Source: Magnolia sinica (taxonomy: Eukaryota > Streptophyta > Magnoliopsida > Magnoliales > Magnoliaceae). Taken from it: 64,000 nucleotides of DNA. The stretch is from NCBI RefSeq assembly GCF_029962835.1, contig NC_080588.1:68912501-68976500 (forward strand), written 5' to 3'. Under the pieces are notes generated by a model that was given only the letters and a program-made list of their open reading frames with translations, searched no databases and was not told the origin of the DNA. The translations under genes and the position numbers were made by a program. This document shows positions 35,316 to 47,170 of the stretch, piece after piece. Within the stretch, counting starts at the first letter, position 1; the number at the start of each line of letters is the position of its first letter.

Positions 35316-36299
35316 GGGCCATTTGATACTCTAGCTTATATGACACTTGATACACAGCCACTCACAAATTGTACACCTTGCATACACTATCTCAAACCAA
35401 ACCTACTATATTGTGAAACTCGCGGTCGATCAAGCGTCCAAAATTAGATGGGTTGAAGAATTCTAGTATCTGCTTCGTGGACACTTGTTTGTTGAAATAG
35501 GACCATTAGATTTTTATTTTTACTTTTAACCGTCAAATTAATGTCCACCAATCTGATATTCAGATGATCAAATAAATGTATTTTTTTTTATTTGATACAT
35601 CTAAATGGGACCCATCATTTGGACAGTTTAATTTTAATTACTTCTATAGCTCACATGAGTATCATCTATCGTACGCTACCAGAGTATGAATCTTTTAAAA
35701 CAGGGTCGGCACTCAGCAGCTTGTGCACGCCACTTGACCCACATGCTTATGCGTACGCGCGTTAGAAGGGAGTTGAGCTTTTCATCGTACGTGCTAACGA
35801 GAAATGCATGTAAAAGATCTTGACCATTCATTAGGTAGGACGCACTTCAAAAATTCTCTAGACAAAAAATTAGAGGCTCTGTTCAGCATTATAGCCACGT
35901 GCCAACTTGGAATATGGACCGTTGGTCTTCTTTTCTATCTACTTTTTTTATACATGGGTGGCTGACTTGAATAGTGGACCAATCTTCCGCTAGGAGATGG
36001 TTGAAAAGTGTCTTCTTTTATTAATGGCCCTGATGTATCACACATGTGACAAGCTAGCAAGTGACGGTGCAAAGGCCAGGTATACTTGATTCGTAAGAAT
36101 CAGTGAAAATGATAGACATTTCCTTATTTGCCAGCTTGTTGACCGAAACCCGTGGTTGACCAGCGATTCAGCTTACTTTCGTGATTAGCTCCGCCCACGT
36201 CATGTCACATGATAAACATGATCGTGACCGTTGATCTGGGTAAACATGATCGTGACCGTTGATCAAGTTGGTCCCAACGTGGATAACCTATGGCCTACG
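35316..36299. other. intergenic DNA without recognisable features
   Basis: No gene, RNA or complete element is seen. A short direct repeat AAACATGATCGTGACCGTTG lies near 36214 and 36242. Confidence 0.4.
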
Positions 36300-36436
36300 T
36301 GTCCTTACTCATGGCTTAGTTGTAGACTCACAAAGAGTTTCAACACTCCTGGGTTCGAGTACCCATTGTGGTGTGTGTCAGTACAAGGGTACGTAAAAAA
36401 ACAATAAAATAAAATAAAATAAAAAAATAAAAAAAC
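36300..36436 (+). mobile_element. tRNA-derived SINE with long A-rich tail
   Basis: Box A-like TGGCTTAGTTGTAGAC is followed by box B GGGTTCGAGTACCC, then GTGTGTGTCAGTACAAGGGTACGT and an (A/TAAAA)n tail to about 36436. No clear target duplication was found. Confidence 0.65.
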
Positions 36437-36489
36437 CATCGTCGTATAAACAGCTATGTAGAATGATCTAATATATGTTTTTTTTTATA

Positions 36490-36555
36490 TACACAAACCC
36501 CTGACTAGGTGTTGGAACTCCGGAAGAGTACCACCTGAGCAAGAGTAAGGATCCT
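36490..36555 (-). mobile_element. SINE fragment (5' part)
   Basis: The reverse complement begins GGATCCTTACTCTTGCTCAG, matching the start of the SINE at 13689 and its box A. Box B is degenerate and the tail is a T-rich run on the + strand (36478-36492). Confidence 0.5.
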
Positions 36556-36579
36556 GAATCTTTATTTAAATCATGATTT

Positions 36580-36965
36580 TTTATTTTTTTTAGCTGAGAG
36601 CCTGCATTTAATATACATTGATAATTATCATGTAAATGTGTTGGTATTTTATCAGGGAACTAATTCAATGAAAGTTTAGATTCTATTATAATTGCTATTT
36701 CATCTAATTGGATAGGATAGCATTTTGATTCCAATTAAATTATCATTGAATTAAGTAGATTAATGTTAAGATTGTTATAAGTAAATTCTTGAATATTTAA
36801 TCTTTTATTTTTATTATTCAAAACTCTTTTTATCTCACTGAATTAAAAACTCAAATAACCAAGTTAGATTTATATTAGTTTTAAATTGTGTTCTCCATTT
36901 CTTGTGAATTCGACCTCGTTCTCACTGAGTTATTATTACATTGTTGCATTTGAGGTTGTGAATAT
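36580..36965 (+). mobile_element. LTR-end relic
   Basis: The end of this AT-rich stretch (GAATTCGACCTCGTTCTCAC..TTATTATTACATTG) resembles the 3' end of the solo LTR at 57385-57460, suggesting a decayed LTR of the same family. The 5' limit is not fixed. Confidence 0.35.
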
Positions 36966-38105
36966 GTTTTTGGCCTATATTTAAAATGTATGTGGAGAGA
37001 TCAAATTTTCTTATTTTTAAAAAGGAGCTATGACCTATATATTAATATCTTCATAAAATGATCTAACCATTTAAATTAAGTTCTCTCTCTTGAGCCTATA
37101 TTTGATATGCTTTGACAAGTACATGAATAGATTGGAATCCATGTTATTGTATTGACAACTTATATTTAAAATACATTAGTGGAGAGAAATCTTGTAAATT
37201 AGTAATAGTAAAAATTAATTTGAAATAAAATCATGTACTTTTACTGTGATTTGAAAAAGAAACTTGTAGTATATGAAAAAGTAACACTCATGTTAATTAT
37301 CACCTATTATATGCTCTCAAACAATCCCTTATTAGCCGACTAGCTTGGATTTCTAGTATAGGTCTTTCCTATTGGCTTCCCTTAGAGCATGGTCTAAATC
37401 AAGAGTGCAATATTAACATGTGGGCTGTGATGCACCTATCATGCCACTGCGACTCATCCCTGCTTCATGGAATTGTCAAGGAAATCTGTTGAGCTGACCA
37501 TGATGCTTGTGTAATTAAGATCCATTGTCCATAAGTTGGGTGGGCTTATATTAAACGTGAATTATAAAATCAGGTTAATATAAAATTCAAGTGGGTTACG
37601 CAATAAGAAATATTAGGGTATGAATGGTGTTGTATTTGATGTCTTAAATCAAGTCAAATATAGGTATGTCAATGCAATCGATAGTTTGTTCAATGTCACC
37701 TTCGATGGCATCGAACAGTGCTCGATCCCATCGAGATTTTTTAAATTTTATCTAGTTGGTCGCTGACCTATCTAGACACTTTTTTCAATGCCATTGAACA
37801 TGGATCGATGCAATTGAGATTTTACGGAAAATTAGATTTTATCTCTAGACAGTTTTGGTGTTAGTTCGATGCCATCCACCCAGATTCGATACCATAGAAG
37901 GATAAGTTTTGATGACATCGAAGGGTGTTCGATAATATCGAACGTTTTGCGCAGAATTTTGTAGATCTGCCGGATTTGCAAAATTTGTTTCCAATTTTGT
38001 TTAGGATTCTCCCATAGGCTATAAATATGGAAATTCTCAATAAGCATAGTACAGTGCTTTGATTTGAAACTTGCATCCTGACATATTGACATGTTTTATT
38101 TGGAA
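36966..38105. other. intergenic AT-rich DNA with a degenerate TCGATG/ATCGAA repeat
   Basis: No gene is seen. Between about 37660 and 37960 the motif TTCGATGCCATCGAAC and variants recurs about eight times on both strands. It is followed by a TATAAATA (38021-38028), so the stretch may be a decayed LTR promoter region. Confidence 0.4.
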
Positions 38106-38109
38106 ATTG

Positions 38110-38195
38110 AAGGGGATTTACTCGCACAACAATGGGTACTCGAACCCATGACCTTGTCATGAAACTCTTGTGAATTTACCATCGAGGTATGATTA
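38110..38195 (-). mobile_element. SINE fragment (minus strand)
   Basis: On the minus strand, ACCTCGATGGTAAATTC (box A-like) precedes GGGTTCGAGTACCC (box B, 38132-38145 region). This is the same box B as the SINE at 36300. Ends are uncertain. Confidence 0.6.
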
Positions 38196-38199
38196 AGGG

Positions 38200-39672
38200 C
38201 CTAAGTTTGAGTGTAACTTATCTGTAGTGAATACATGCCTCCTCATTGTGTTTACAAGCGAAAGTTTTACCAAGTGACTTATAGGTTATAACTTATAGGT
38301 GAAAATTCTCATATAAACACCGATAAGTGAGTTACAAGTCACTGACTACTAATGGAAGTTATAGGCATTCAAACTACTACTTAGATACAATGACAATCAG
38401 GCATCTTTGTGAATTTGCAGCCTTCCATCTCTAATAATATCTAGATCACTACCATTGCTTCCTGAACCCATGTTCATCTTTGATTGAAGTTTTATCGAAT
38501 TCATACCAACCACCATTTCCAACACCACCTCATCTTAAACACTGTCTCTGTCCATTGACCCCTATTTCTACTCTCCCAAACTAGAATCTGTCGTTCGCCA
38601 TTCCAGGTCATCATCTCCAATGAAGATAGCTCCCACCATCCTGCATCCATTAGTCAGTACCATGCCTTATTGCACTTGCTAAGTCGACCTTGAGTTTCCA
38701 AATGTGATGAATCTGTAGATTGCTTTTATCTCTTGAATTTTACACTGCAAATCTGGCCATTTCCTTCTATCTGCCAATTAATACCATCTTTGCTGTCATC
38801 ACCTCCATATCACAGTGTTCACGAGATGCGCTTGGCTCTATTTTTTTGTTCATCATTTTGTCTTCTTATTAGGCCATTGTTATTAATTGTGAGTGTTGTT
38901 TACTCATATGTTATGCAATATATCACGCATTCCTTCGCATAATGTTGTGGGTGTAGTTCATTTGGTTGTTGTGTAGTGTTATACACGTGTATTTCATATG
39001 ATTTTACTTGTGAAGAATGATTATTTTGTGGCTCAATGATTATCGAGTTTAGATAGTTTGGAATTCAAAGAGAGACTTAATAGACAATGAAAGCTCAATC
39101 TACTAACAAGCAACATTTGAAAATCTTGCGTCCAGACATGTTATATGTTCAGATGATCATCATGGTTTTTTTTTTTTCCGTACGTGTTCCAATTTAGGCA
39201 TTAATACCCAGTTGAACTAGGCCATCCACACTTAGCATGGTCTACAAATGAATATCCAAGCACAAGCAGTAATCAAGTAGGTTTGACTGTTTAAATGTTC
39301 TTGCATGAAAATAGACTTGGCCCATACAACATGTGGGCTACAATTTTAAAAAACATTTTGTACGTATATGAAAACTTTAGCTAAGTTTTCTCTAATTATA
39401 TGTATACACACGTATTTATAAATTGCGGCCCACTTGACAAGCAAATTAACTATTCTTAAAAAAGAGCATGAACATAGCAATAGAAACATGCTATGCAAGG
39501 GTGGAGGAACACTCAACTCAATATCATAAATGGCCTCTTGTAGGAGAATATATTCCAGTGACATATTTGTTACTTGATCTGGAATTCGAACACCCAATGA
39601 TACCATGTCTAACAACCCCTTTTTTTTAAAAAAAAGTTCGAGCCATTAAAGAACGGTGTATCAATGCATCTT
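38200..39672. other. intergenic DNA without recognisable genes
   Basis: The composition of 38440-38700 (C/T-rich, CCATC-type repeats) resembles 150-800 but no domain or splice structure is seen. The remainder is AT-rich. Confidence 0.4.
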
Positions 39673-39680
39673 AAGGGACA

Positions 39681-39830
39681 TTTTATTTATTTATTTATCG
39701 GTTAGCACATTAGTACACGTCCCACGGTTAGCCACACCCCATTTGAGAATCAATACCAAGATCTCAGTGTTGAAAGAAAGTTATCTTAACACGATCTATC
39801 ACTTGAGCTATGGACCAGTGTGTGTATACC
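39681..39830 (-). mobile_element. tRNA-derived SINE (minus strand)
   Basis: On the minus strand, TAGCTCAAGTGATAGATCG (box A) precedes a box B-like GGTATTGATTCTC, then a GGTGTGGCTAAC tail. AAGGGACA (39673-39680) and AAGGGACC (39831-39838) may be target duplications. Same family as 17252 and 32388. Confidence 0.75.
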
Positions 39831-39893
39831 AAGGGACCTTAACAAGTGACCACCTTAGTGGCTAGGCCCTGGCCATGCACTTGGTCACCTTAA

Positions 39894-40507
39894 GGGCCCG
39901 TTTGGGAGCGTGGATTTGGAACCCCTTGGATTGGCAATCCTCTCGTTGTGTTTGGCACGCTGGAGTGTGAATCAACTTTAATTCAAAAATACCTATGCAT
40001 GGTATATTTTTTTAGGGGTTTGAATTTAATTACTAAATCAACTTTAATATCCCTAATTAGTGAGATATATAATTTTTGACACTGTGGTTGTGATAAGCCC
40101 GCTGAAATATATGTTTTGCCTGAAAATGATGAAATTCCAAGTCTCGGATGGACCGCAAGCACAAGATCATGTCTGAGTGATTAACCAATGATTTTTAATT
40201 GTTGATTAATATGGACAATGTTTGGACGGTGCTGATTTACATGGACAATATTTGGACAGTGCTGATCATCATTAGTAGGCCATGTGCCCAATAGATTAAT
40301 AGTGTACAATGAGATACATGTTACACTTGCAACTATAGAAATGATTTTAGGTGTAATCCAAGCTCCCACCTTGGATTACAAACTCCCTCAAAGAGGGGAT
40401 TGGAAACCCTCTCGCAATCCCTGATTACTTTATGCTGCCAAATAACCAAGGGGATTTGAAACCCTCTCTAATCCCCTCCGATCTACATTTACAGTGCCAA
40501 ACAACCC
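39894..40507. mobile_element. MITE with GGGCCCGTTTGG / CCAAACAACCC ends, flanked by TTAA
   Basis: A 614-bp non-coding element. The left end GGGCCCGTTTGGGAGCGTGG and the reverse complement of the right end, GGGTTGTTTGGCACTGTAAA, are imperfect terminal inverted repeats. Subterminal GGATTGG/CCAATCC-like and GGGGATT..AATCCCC motifs are also inverted. TTAA flanks both sides (39890-39893, 40508-40511). The superfamily is uncertain (PIF/Harbinger-like or hAT-like ends, but a TTAA-sized flank). Confidence 0.7.
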
Positions 40508-40511
40508 TTAA

Positions 40512-41814
40512 GGATTTTAAGTGGTTACAAGACCAGTGACTATGGCTTTCCTTGAGCCTAGACGGCTACCCCATGGCAATGTTTCCATACATCTGTAATT
40601 TTATTCTCATCTATCATAATCATAATAATTTAGCTAGAAAGCTGAGCTCATCAATGTATTTAATTAATTCTTAAAGTATATAGATTCCTTTGAAAATCAG
40701 GTCCAATATTTTTAAATATAAAAGTACGAAAATTTTTAATTTTATTTTGAATTTCATTAATATCATATGATTGAAAGTTGGTGATTTAAAAATTAATTGT
40801 AATGGTCAACCCGTATACCTCTCATAGGCTGCTTAGAATAATATACAAGGTGATAATATTAAGGTGTTGCTTAGAACCACATTAATTCAAGAGTTGAGAT
40901 GACCTGATCACATTTAAATAACTCCACTTGATAATTTGGCTTTATTTTAGAGTTTGGATGGCTTGGACCATACAAAGGTGACCCTAGAGTAGCTTTGGTA
41001 TAGATTTATATAAGCTTATATGGTGGTTTTGATTGATGTGGAAAAAAGAAATTCTTGTAATATGGTGCAATTGATTATTCTATTATAAGATGGGTTGTCT
41101 ATTTTGACTCACTGCCTCTAATAAAATTGTATAAGACAACTTAGATAGCCCATCTAAGAAAACCACCTAACCCAAGCTTAAGCCTGCCATGGGACATGTG
41201 TGGCCCACCTGATAAGTGAAATACTATGGATTGATTTTCATGTGGGCCCATCTGACGAACAAACAGTAGATTTTGCAAGGGGAGTCTTGAAAGTATTGGA
41301 GGTCAAGGGAACCCACTGAGATGGCATTAACTTGCCATCGAGTGGAGATGGACGGCCATTATGCCATCTAAATCATGGGCCATGCCCCAAAACTCACAAG
41401 ATTAGAGCCATGTTTTCGTGTGTTTGTCAACCAGTGGCTGTGTACTTTTATTCCAACCGTCTATTCTGGGGCTGAAAATCAAATTGTTATGAATATCGTA
41501 TCCAGGATATCTTCGGGGGATATTCCATCCACGTTGTGGTCAAACAAGCAGACGGTCTGTGTTACTAGTTACAGTGGGGCCCATTTGTCATATCTGAAAA
41601 CCCGAGCAGCCCCCCGCGCAATCCTCGGGTCAATGAGGACGCGATTTTCCTGCTGGATTTGTTTGAGCTAGTGCAATAAAAAGCTCTGTGGGGCCGTGCA
41701 TCAACTGCTACAGCTCGTGCAAGTAGGGGAGAGTCGGTCAGATGAAGAAAAAAAAAAAAATCCAAGTGAGACACAACACGAGGTAGTAGGGATGAGAACG
41801 GATTGGCTACTTGG
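40512..41814. other. intergenic DNA without recognisable features
   Basis: AT-rich up to about 41150, then ordinary composition. The longest open frame (41375-41671) shows no known domain and no coding signature. Confidence 0.4.
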
Positions 41815-43060
41815 TGCTCTGTGGGCCCCACCATGATATATGTGTTTCATCCATTCTGTTCATCCATTTTTACAGATCATTTTAGTGTTTGATCCGAAAA
41901 ATGAGAGGGATTTAAATATCAAGTAGACCACACTGCAGGAAAACATTATTGATTGGATCTCCATCATTAAAATCCTCCTAAGGCCCACTGTACTGTTTAT
42001 TTGCAATCCAGTCTGTTTATTAGGTCATAAAGACCCAGATGAAGGGAAAAAAACAAAGATCATCTTGATCCAAAACTTCTATGGCCCTCAAAATTTTTTT
42101 AATGGTCAACATTCATTCAACACTGTTTTATGTAATGTGATCCACTTGATATTGGGATATAACTCTTATTTCGTCTCATACCGTAAAATTATCTATAAAA
42201 ATAGATGGACGGCATGGATAAAACACATATATCATAGTAGGTGCCATAAAGCACCGACCACCAGCCATTGGCTGGTAACAGGGGAGTAGCCAATCCGTTT
42301 CCAGTAGGGATGGGGATGGACATCATTGGAACTTTCATGGGGCCCACCTTTATATTCATATGCCATCCCAGCCTTTCATCAGGTGGGTCATAGTAGGATG
42401 ATTGGAATTCTACGCGGAATGTGTAGCGAGGATAGCGTAGCGTGGATTCTTTTTCGGGCCACCATGATGTATGCATTTTATCTATGCTGTTCATCTGTTC
42501 TTTGTGGTGTGGTCCACTTGAGCTTTGGATATGCTTTAATTTTAAATTAATGTCCTAAAATTAGCTGAAAAATGGATGGATGGTGTGGATAAAGCACATA
42601 CATCACGGTGGGCCCCACAGAGAATTAGCATGGTGAGCTCCTCACCGGGCAATGCACCACATACATGAGCATGATACAAAACTTCGGTGGGCCCAAGGAG
42701 GTTTCACTGTCAGGTGTCCCATCTTCACTATTTCCTGTGGTTCTGGTATCACGTCCTAAAATGATCATTGATGAACGGAGTGGATGTCACTCAGAAATAG
42801 GAAGTGGATTGGCTAGTGTAACACACACCACCCACCTGGATGAAGAGGAAAAACAAATATCATATTGATAGAAATCTTCTGTGACCCCCAAAAGGGTTTC
42901 AATGGTAGATGTTCAATCCCCACTGCGGTTTTCAGTGTGGTCCACTCTATATTTGGATCTGTCTTATTTTTCGGCCCAAGCCTTGCGGCAAGCTCGCCAA
43001 ATGGACGGACAGTTTGGATATAATACATACCTCATGATGGGACCCACAGATCTTGGTGAC
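41815..43060. repeat. three GGGCCCACC-family repeat copies
   Basis: Copies near 41815-42290, 42300-42660 and 42840-43060 share the block order: GTGGGCCCCACCATGATATA, a TTCATCC..TTTTACAGATCATTTTAG block, CAAGTGGACCACAC, an A/G-rich GATGAAG block and a closing GATCCAAAACTTCTATGGCC. They are non-coding and lack clear target duplications, and some are in opposite orientation to each other. Confidence 0.7.
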
Positions 43061-43306
43061 GTCAACACACCAGCCAAGTCGGTGGTGAGTGGTACACCAG
43101 CCTATCCGCTTCCTCAAAAATAGACCAGACGTGGCTCTTTGTTGCATGGGTCCCCACAGAAATTGATGCCAGTCAACGATGCAGTCATACGTCCACAAAT
43201 ATTGTCTGCAGCAATATCTTGAGAGATTTTCAAACCAAGGTTTTTCTCAAGATGTTATCCAGAAAATCTTGCACAAAATATATATATATTTTAATTTAAT
43301 AATTAA

Positions 43307-43310
<4 letters not shown>

Positions 43311-43354
<44 letters not shown>
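43311..43354. repeat. (TA)n microsatellite
   Basis: TA run following a shorter interrupted TA stretch at 43282-43290 and followed by GCACACACA. Confidence 0.95.
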
Positions 43355-43361
<7 letters not shown>

Positions 43362-43803
43362 CACTAACATACCCTAAAACGTATGCATGATAGAGCATGC
43401 ATGAGGGCAATGGGCCAAGCCAGGCTGGATGGGATGGGATAATAATTGTTGGCCTTGGCCTAGCCCAACCTAAACACTGGGCCTAATTTTAAGCCCAAGC
43501 CCACCAAGTTTAGTTGCCTAACCCCAACACTTTAAGCCCAAGTCATCTAGGCTGGGCCAAGCAGCTTGGTCCATTGCCACCCCTGATCACACTGGCTATA
43601 ATACCATGGACCTAAATGGTTTGCCAACACCTTTTATACATAGTTTATTGAAAGACATTGTCTTTTATGGGTGCACTATGTTTTGTATATAAGATCCTGT
43701 TTTATTTCTAAATTCTATTTGTAAACCCTTAAAAATGGGCATTGATTACTTACAAAATATAATTTCTTTTGATGTTGGATGTAATGATACTCCTTTTTCC
43801 ATG

Positions 43804-45112
43804 TGTAGACACCCCACCGAAAATGAGAGTCAAATACATCTTAAGGCTTGGTTAAGACTAATAAAGTTGCCCCAAGGCCCGTTTAGGGCCATTGAAAATG
43901 AAAATCCAAATCGACAAGATGGGTAGAACTCTCCGCATGCCGTATAAATAATCAACGAGCCAAATTGGTAGATTTGGAAAAGAATAAATTAAATCCTTAC
44001 CAATAATCAATACTCTCTGAAAACTTTGACAATGTGTCTTTCTGATAGAATGATTTATGATGGAGTTGAAAAGAGTTAGAACCTCAAGCAGAGTAAGTCA
44101 AAAAGAGTCTCAACACCGAGAGAGATTTAATGGATCTGATCTACCAATCCTAAATGAAGATTACCAAAAGGATCAAGAGAACAACCCATCCTACAAGAAG
44201 GAAGATGTTAGGGATAAAAATGGACTGACCAATAAGATGAGGTCAGGTCGGGCATCTATGCACGTCACAAGGTCGGCTAACACCAATTATGACCAAGGAG
44301 CTCCTCAATGGCCAGAAAGCAATGAACACACTATTGAGGAAATGGTCTACTCCTTGAGCTCGGCCGTCAGAAGATGAAGTATGCCCACTTTCATAAGACA
44401 CTAAGCTCCTCCATGATCCTATACATTTCCGAGTCGCCACTTGGATCGTTTCTTAAGAATAGCTCTAGTCCCGTGTGGTAGGATGAAGAAGATGATCATT
44501 CCTGATTCCGTCTACATTTTGCTAAGGAAAGGACCTTGATCTCAGTGCTCGGACAAGGGCAGGTCGACAGGTCGATCATCTACTTGATATTGAGGGAAAG
44601 CAAGGCCACGGCTCACTAGAGAATTCAGATCGGCAAACCGATCTCTGAAGCAGCTGTATAAGTGACCTCGGACTCTCTACTTCGGCCTTCTGCCGCGCAC
44701 TTCAACTAGTTCCAACCTGGTACCGACTATCCAGATCTTACCAAAGTTACTCATTCGAGATCCTAGCTGAGGATATAGGGAAACGACTGCAACACAGGTC
44801 TGTCCGAGATCTTTGCTGAAGATCTCGTGAGATCACTACGATATGCATTGGATACAAATCCCTCTACAATACGTTCCTACTAAACAGGGAATCTCCCTCT
44901 ATGCCACCACCCACATTCAACTATAAATAGGAACGCCTCTAATGGTGAAAGGTACGCACAATCTTACGCCTAAAAACCCTACTCTTTACTAGACCAGTAC
45001 TTAGGTATTGGAGGGTCCCCTGTTGCAGTCAAGGTCTCCTTTATCTTCTCTATGTGCAGGTATTCGAAGGTCTAAGAAGGGTTAACTAGATTTCTACACC
45101 AACAGAAGATAG
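43804..45112 (+). mobile_element. LTR-like segment of a gypsy-type element
   Basis: The segment may start at TGTAGACACCCCAC (43804) and ends CTACACCAACA (45112). It contains CTATAAATAGG (about 44930) and a closing pattern of a gypsy U5. No primer-binding site or second LTR is near, so it would be a solo LTR or fragment. The open frame at 44057-44377 inside it has no recognisable domain. Confidence 0.4.
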
Positions 45113-45165
45113 TCCCCTATACATGGCAGAACATGTATAAAGAAATCACAAAGTCGACCTATTGG

Positions 45166-45623
45166 TAGAGTTGGGCACAAACCAAGCCAACTCGAAAGCT
45201 TGGCTCGGATTGGTTTGAAAATACTCAGCTTGGATTAGTTCGAATAAAAGTTTAAACCAAACTAAGCCTTGGAGTCAATCTTGCCTAAAAAAATAAACCA
45301 AGCTCAAACTAGGGTAGTACTGGATCAAATCGGCTCGAAGCTCGGCTTGATTCAACTCGGTTTGATTTGGCTCGTAGATTGTATGCACATTGTTACTGCT
45401 TGAACTTTGGATATGATTCAATTTGGGTTCATGTCCTAAAATGATATGTAAAAATGGATGGACAGCATGGATAATAGAAATACATGACGATGTGAATAAT
45501 AAATAATACATATACATGAATGCATATTGTTTCTTGTGGATTGGTGCAATTGAGCTTTGGATATGATTCAATTTTTGATCGTGTCCTAAAATGATATGTA
45601 AAAATGGATGGACAGCATGGATA

Positions 45624-45667
<44 letters not shown>

Positions 45668-46654
45668 GACGGTGGGCCCACAAAATTTACTGAGTACACT
45701 AAAGTGGGATTTGAATTGGTTGGTGACCTCAACACCCGCCATGTAGCTCGTGTCAAAGCTTTGTGGGCCCCACCATGATATGTGTATTTTATCTGGTTGT
45801 CCATAAAAAATTTCAGCTCATTTTATAGTATGAGACAAAAAATAAGGAAGATCCGGACCTCCATTAGACCACAAAACAGGATCCAAACTTGTTAGGAGAT
45901 AGAAGTTTGAAATCAATATTGTTTTCCTTTGGTGGGGCCCACTTTAATATATGTGATGCATATCCACACTGCCCAACCAATTTTCCAGCTCATTTTATAG
46001 GATAGGCTAAAAAATGAATTAGATCCAAATATCAAGTGGGCCATACTATATGAAATCATTGAATGATTGTCATTGAAATCATCAGTGTCAATATCAGCTT
46101 GATCCAAAACTTGTATGGCTCACACAAAGTATTTCATGGTCAATCATCTTTATCCCCGTATGTGTGACATTATCCACAATTTGAATGGTGAATAAACATT
46201 GCAATAGACCCCTAGGAAAGTTGTAATTGTGGTCATTCAATGATCACTATTTCCTATGGTATGGCCTACTTGAGATTTGGAATTGCTTCATTTTTGGGCC
46301 ATGTCATAAAATTATCTGAAAAAAATACATGGGCAGCATGGATATACAACACATATATTTAGGTGGGTCCCACAGAAAATCCCAGATGAAACTAGTCCTT
46401 CAAGCGGACTTGGATTCATTTGGTCGATGCTAGAAAAGCTGCATAGGGCCCCACCTTGATGGCTCGGTTCGACTTAAATATGTGGACCAAACCAAACCAA
46501 GCTCGATCTCATATAATCTGGACTAAACCAAGTTTAAACAGTAGGGATAGGCTCAAACCTCGGCTCGTGTAAAGCCCGAACAGGGGGTGTCATATAAACA
46601 AGCCACACCAATCTTGGGTCCAACTCGGTTCGGCTTGGCTTGTGTACAGCTCTA
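45166..46654. mobile_element. non-autonomous hAT-like element with nested repeats
   Basis: Terminal inverted repeats: left TAGAGTTGGGCACAAACCAA; right, read inverted, TAGAGCTGTACACAAGCCAA. The flanks CCTATTGG (left) and CCTGGCGG (right) could be a decayed 8-bp target duplication, the size hAT elements make. The subterminal regions repeat AAGCTCGGCTTG/CAAGCCGAGC-like motifs. The middle (about 45380-46450) is filled by GGGCCCACC-family copies. Confidence 0.65.
45627..45664. repeat. (CA)n microsatellite
   Basis: About 19 CA units inside a GGGCCCACC-family copy. Confidence 0.95.
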
Positions 46655-47132
46655 CCTGGCGGCCCCTGGCATGTCAACGGTCCACATGTCCCAATCCGGC
46701 TAAATTTTGCATCAGATCAATCATTAATGGGCGGTAGAAACATCACCGCCGGCCATCCAATTCGAATGTTGAGGCTTATGAATTTAACCAGAAGTTGTCA
46801 TTCTAGGAGGAGGTGGGATGAGAAAGTCAAAGGAGTAAGACGTTCTAAAGTCCTGAGAGGTGACAGTTCATGAGGTTCTTCAGAGTGCCTTAATAATTTC
46901 TACTGCGGAGGTATTGCCCCACTCAAAACATATCCTAGGGAAGCAACTGTCCATCAAAGGAACAACCAACATGCAAAGTAGAACGGGAATCAGGGATATC
47001 TGACCGTCCCTCACGCATAAAAGGATGTTTGGTATCCCCCTTTCTAGCTCACATTTTAATCAAACTCAGATTACATTCCACTATACACCTCCCCCGTATG
47101 TCTACAATATCAATCCACATTGTTTCTTTTGT

Positions 47133-47170
<38 letters not shown>

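Noticed and set aside
39894-40507. Complete piggyBac-type element because of TTAA flanks
   Set aside because: The ends do not begin with the CCC-type piggyBac tips of known families and there is no transposase; TTAA may arise by chance.
41375-41671. 98-codon open frame
   Set aside because: No similarity to a known protein, no neighbouring exon signals, and the frame runs into a repeat copy.
44057-44377. 106-codon open frame
   Set aside because: No domain recognised, polar low-information sequence, and it sits inside an LTR-like segment.
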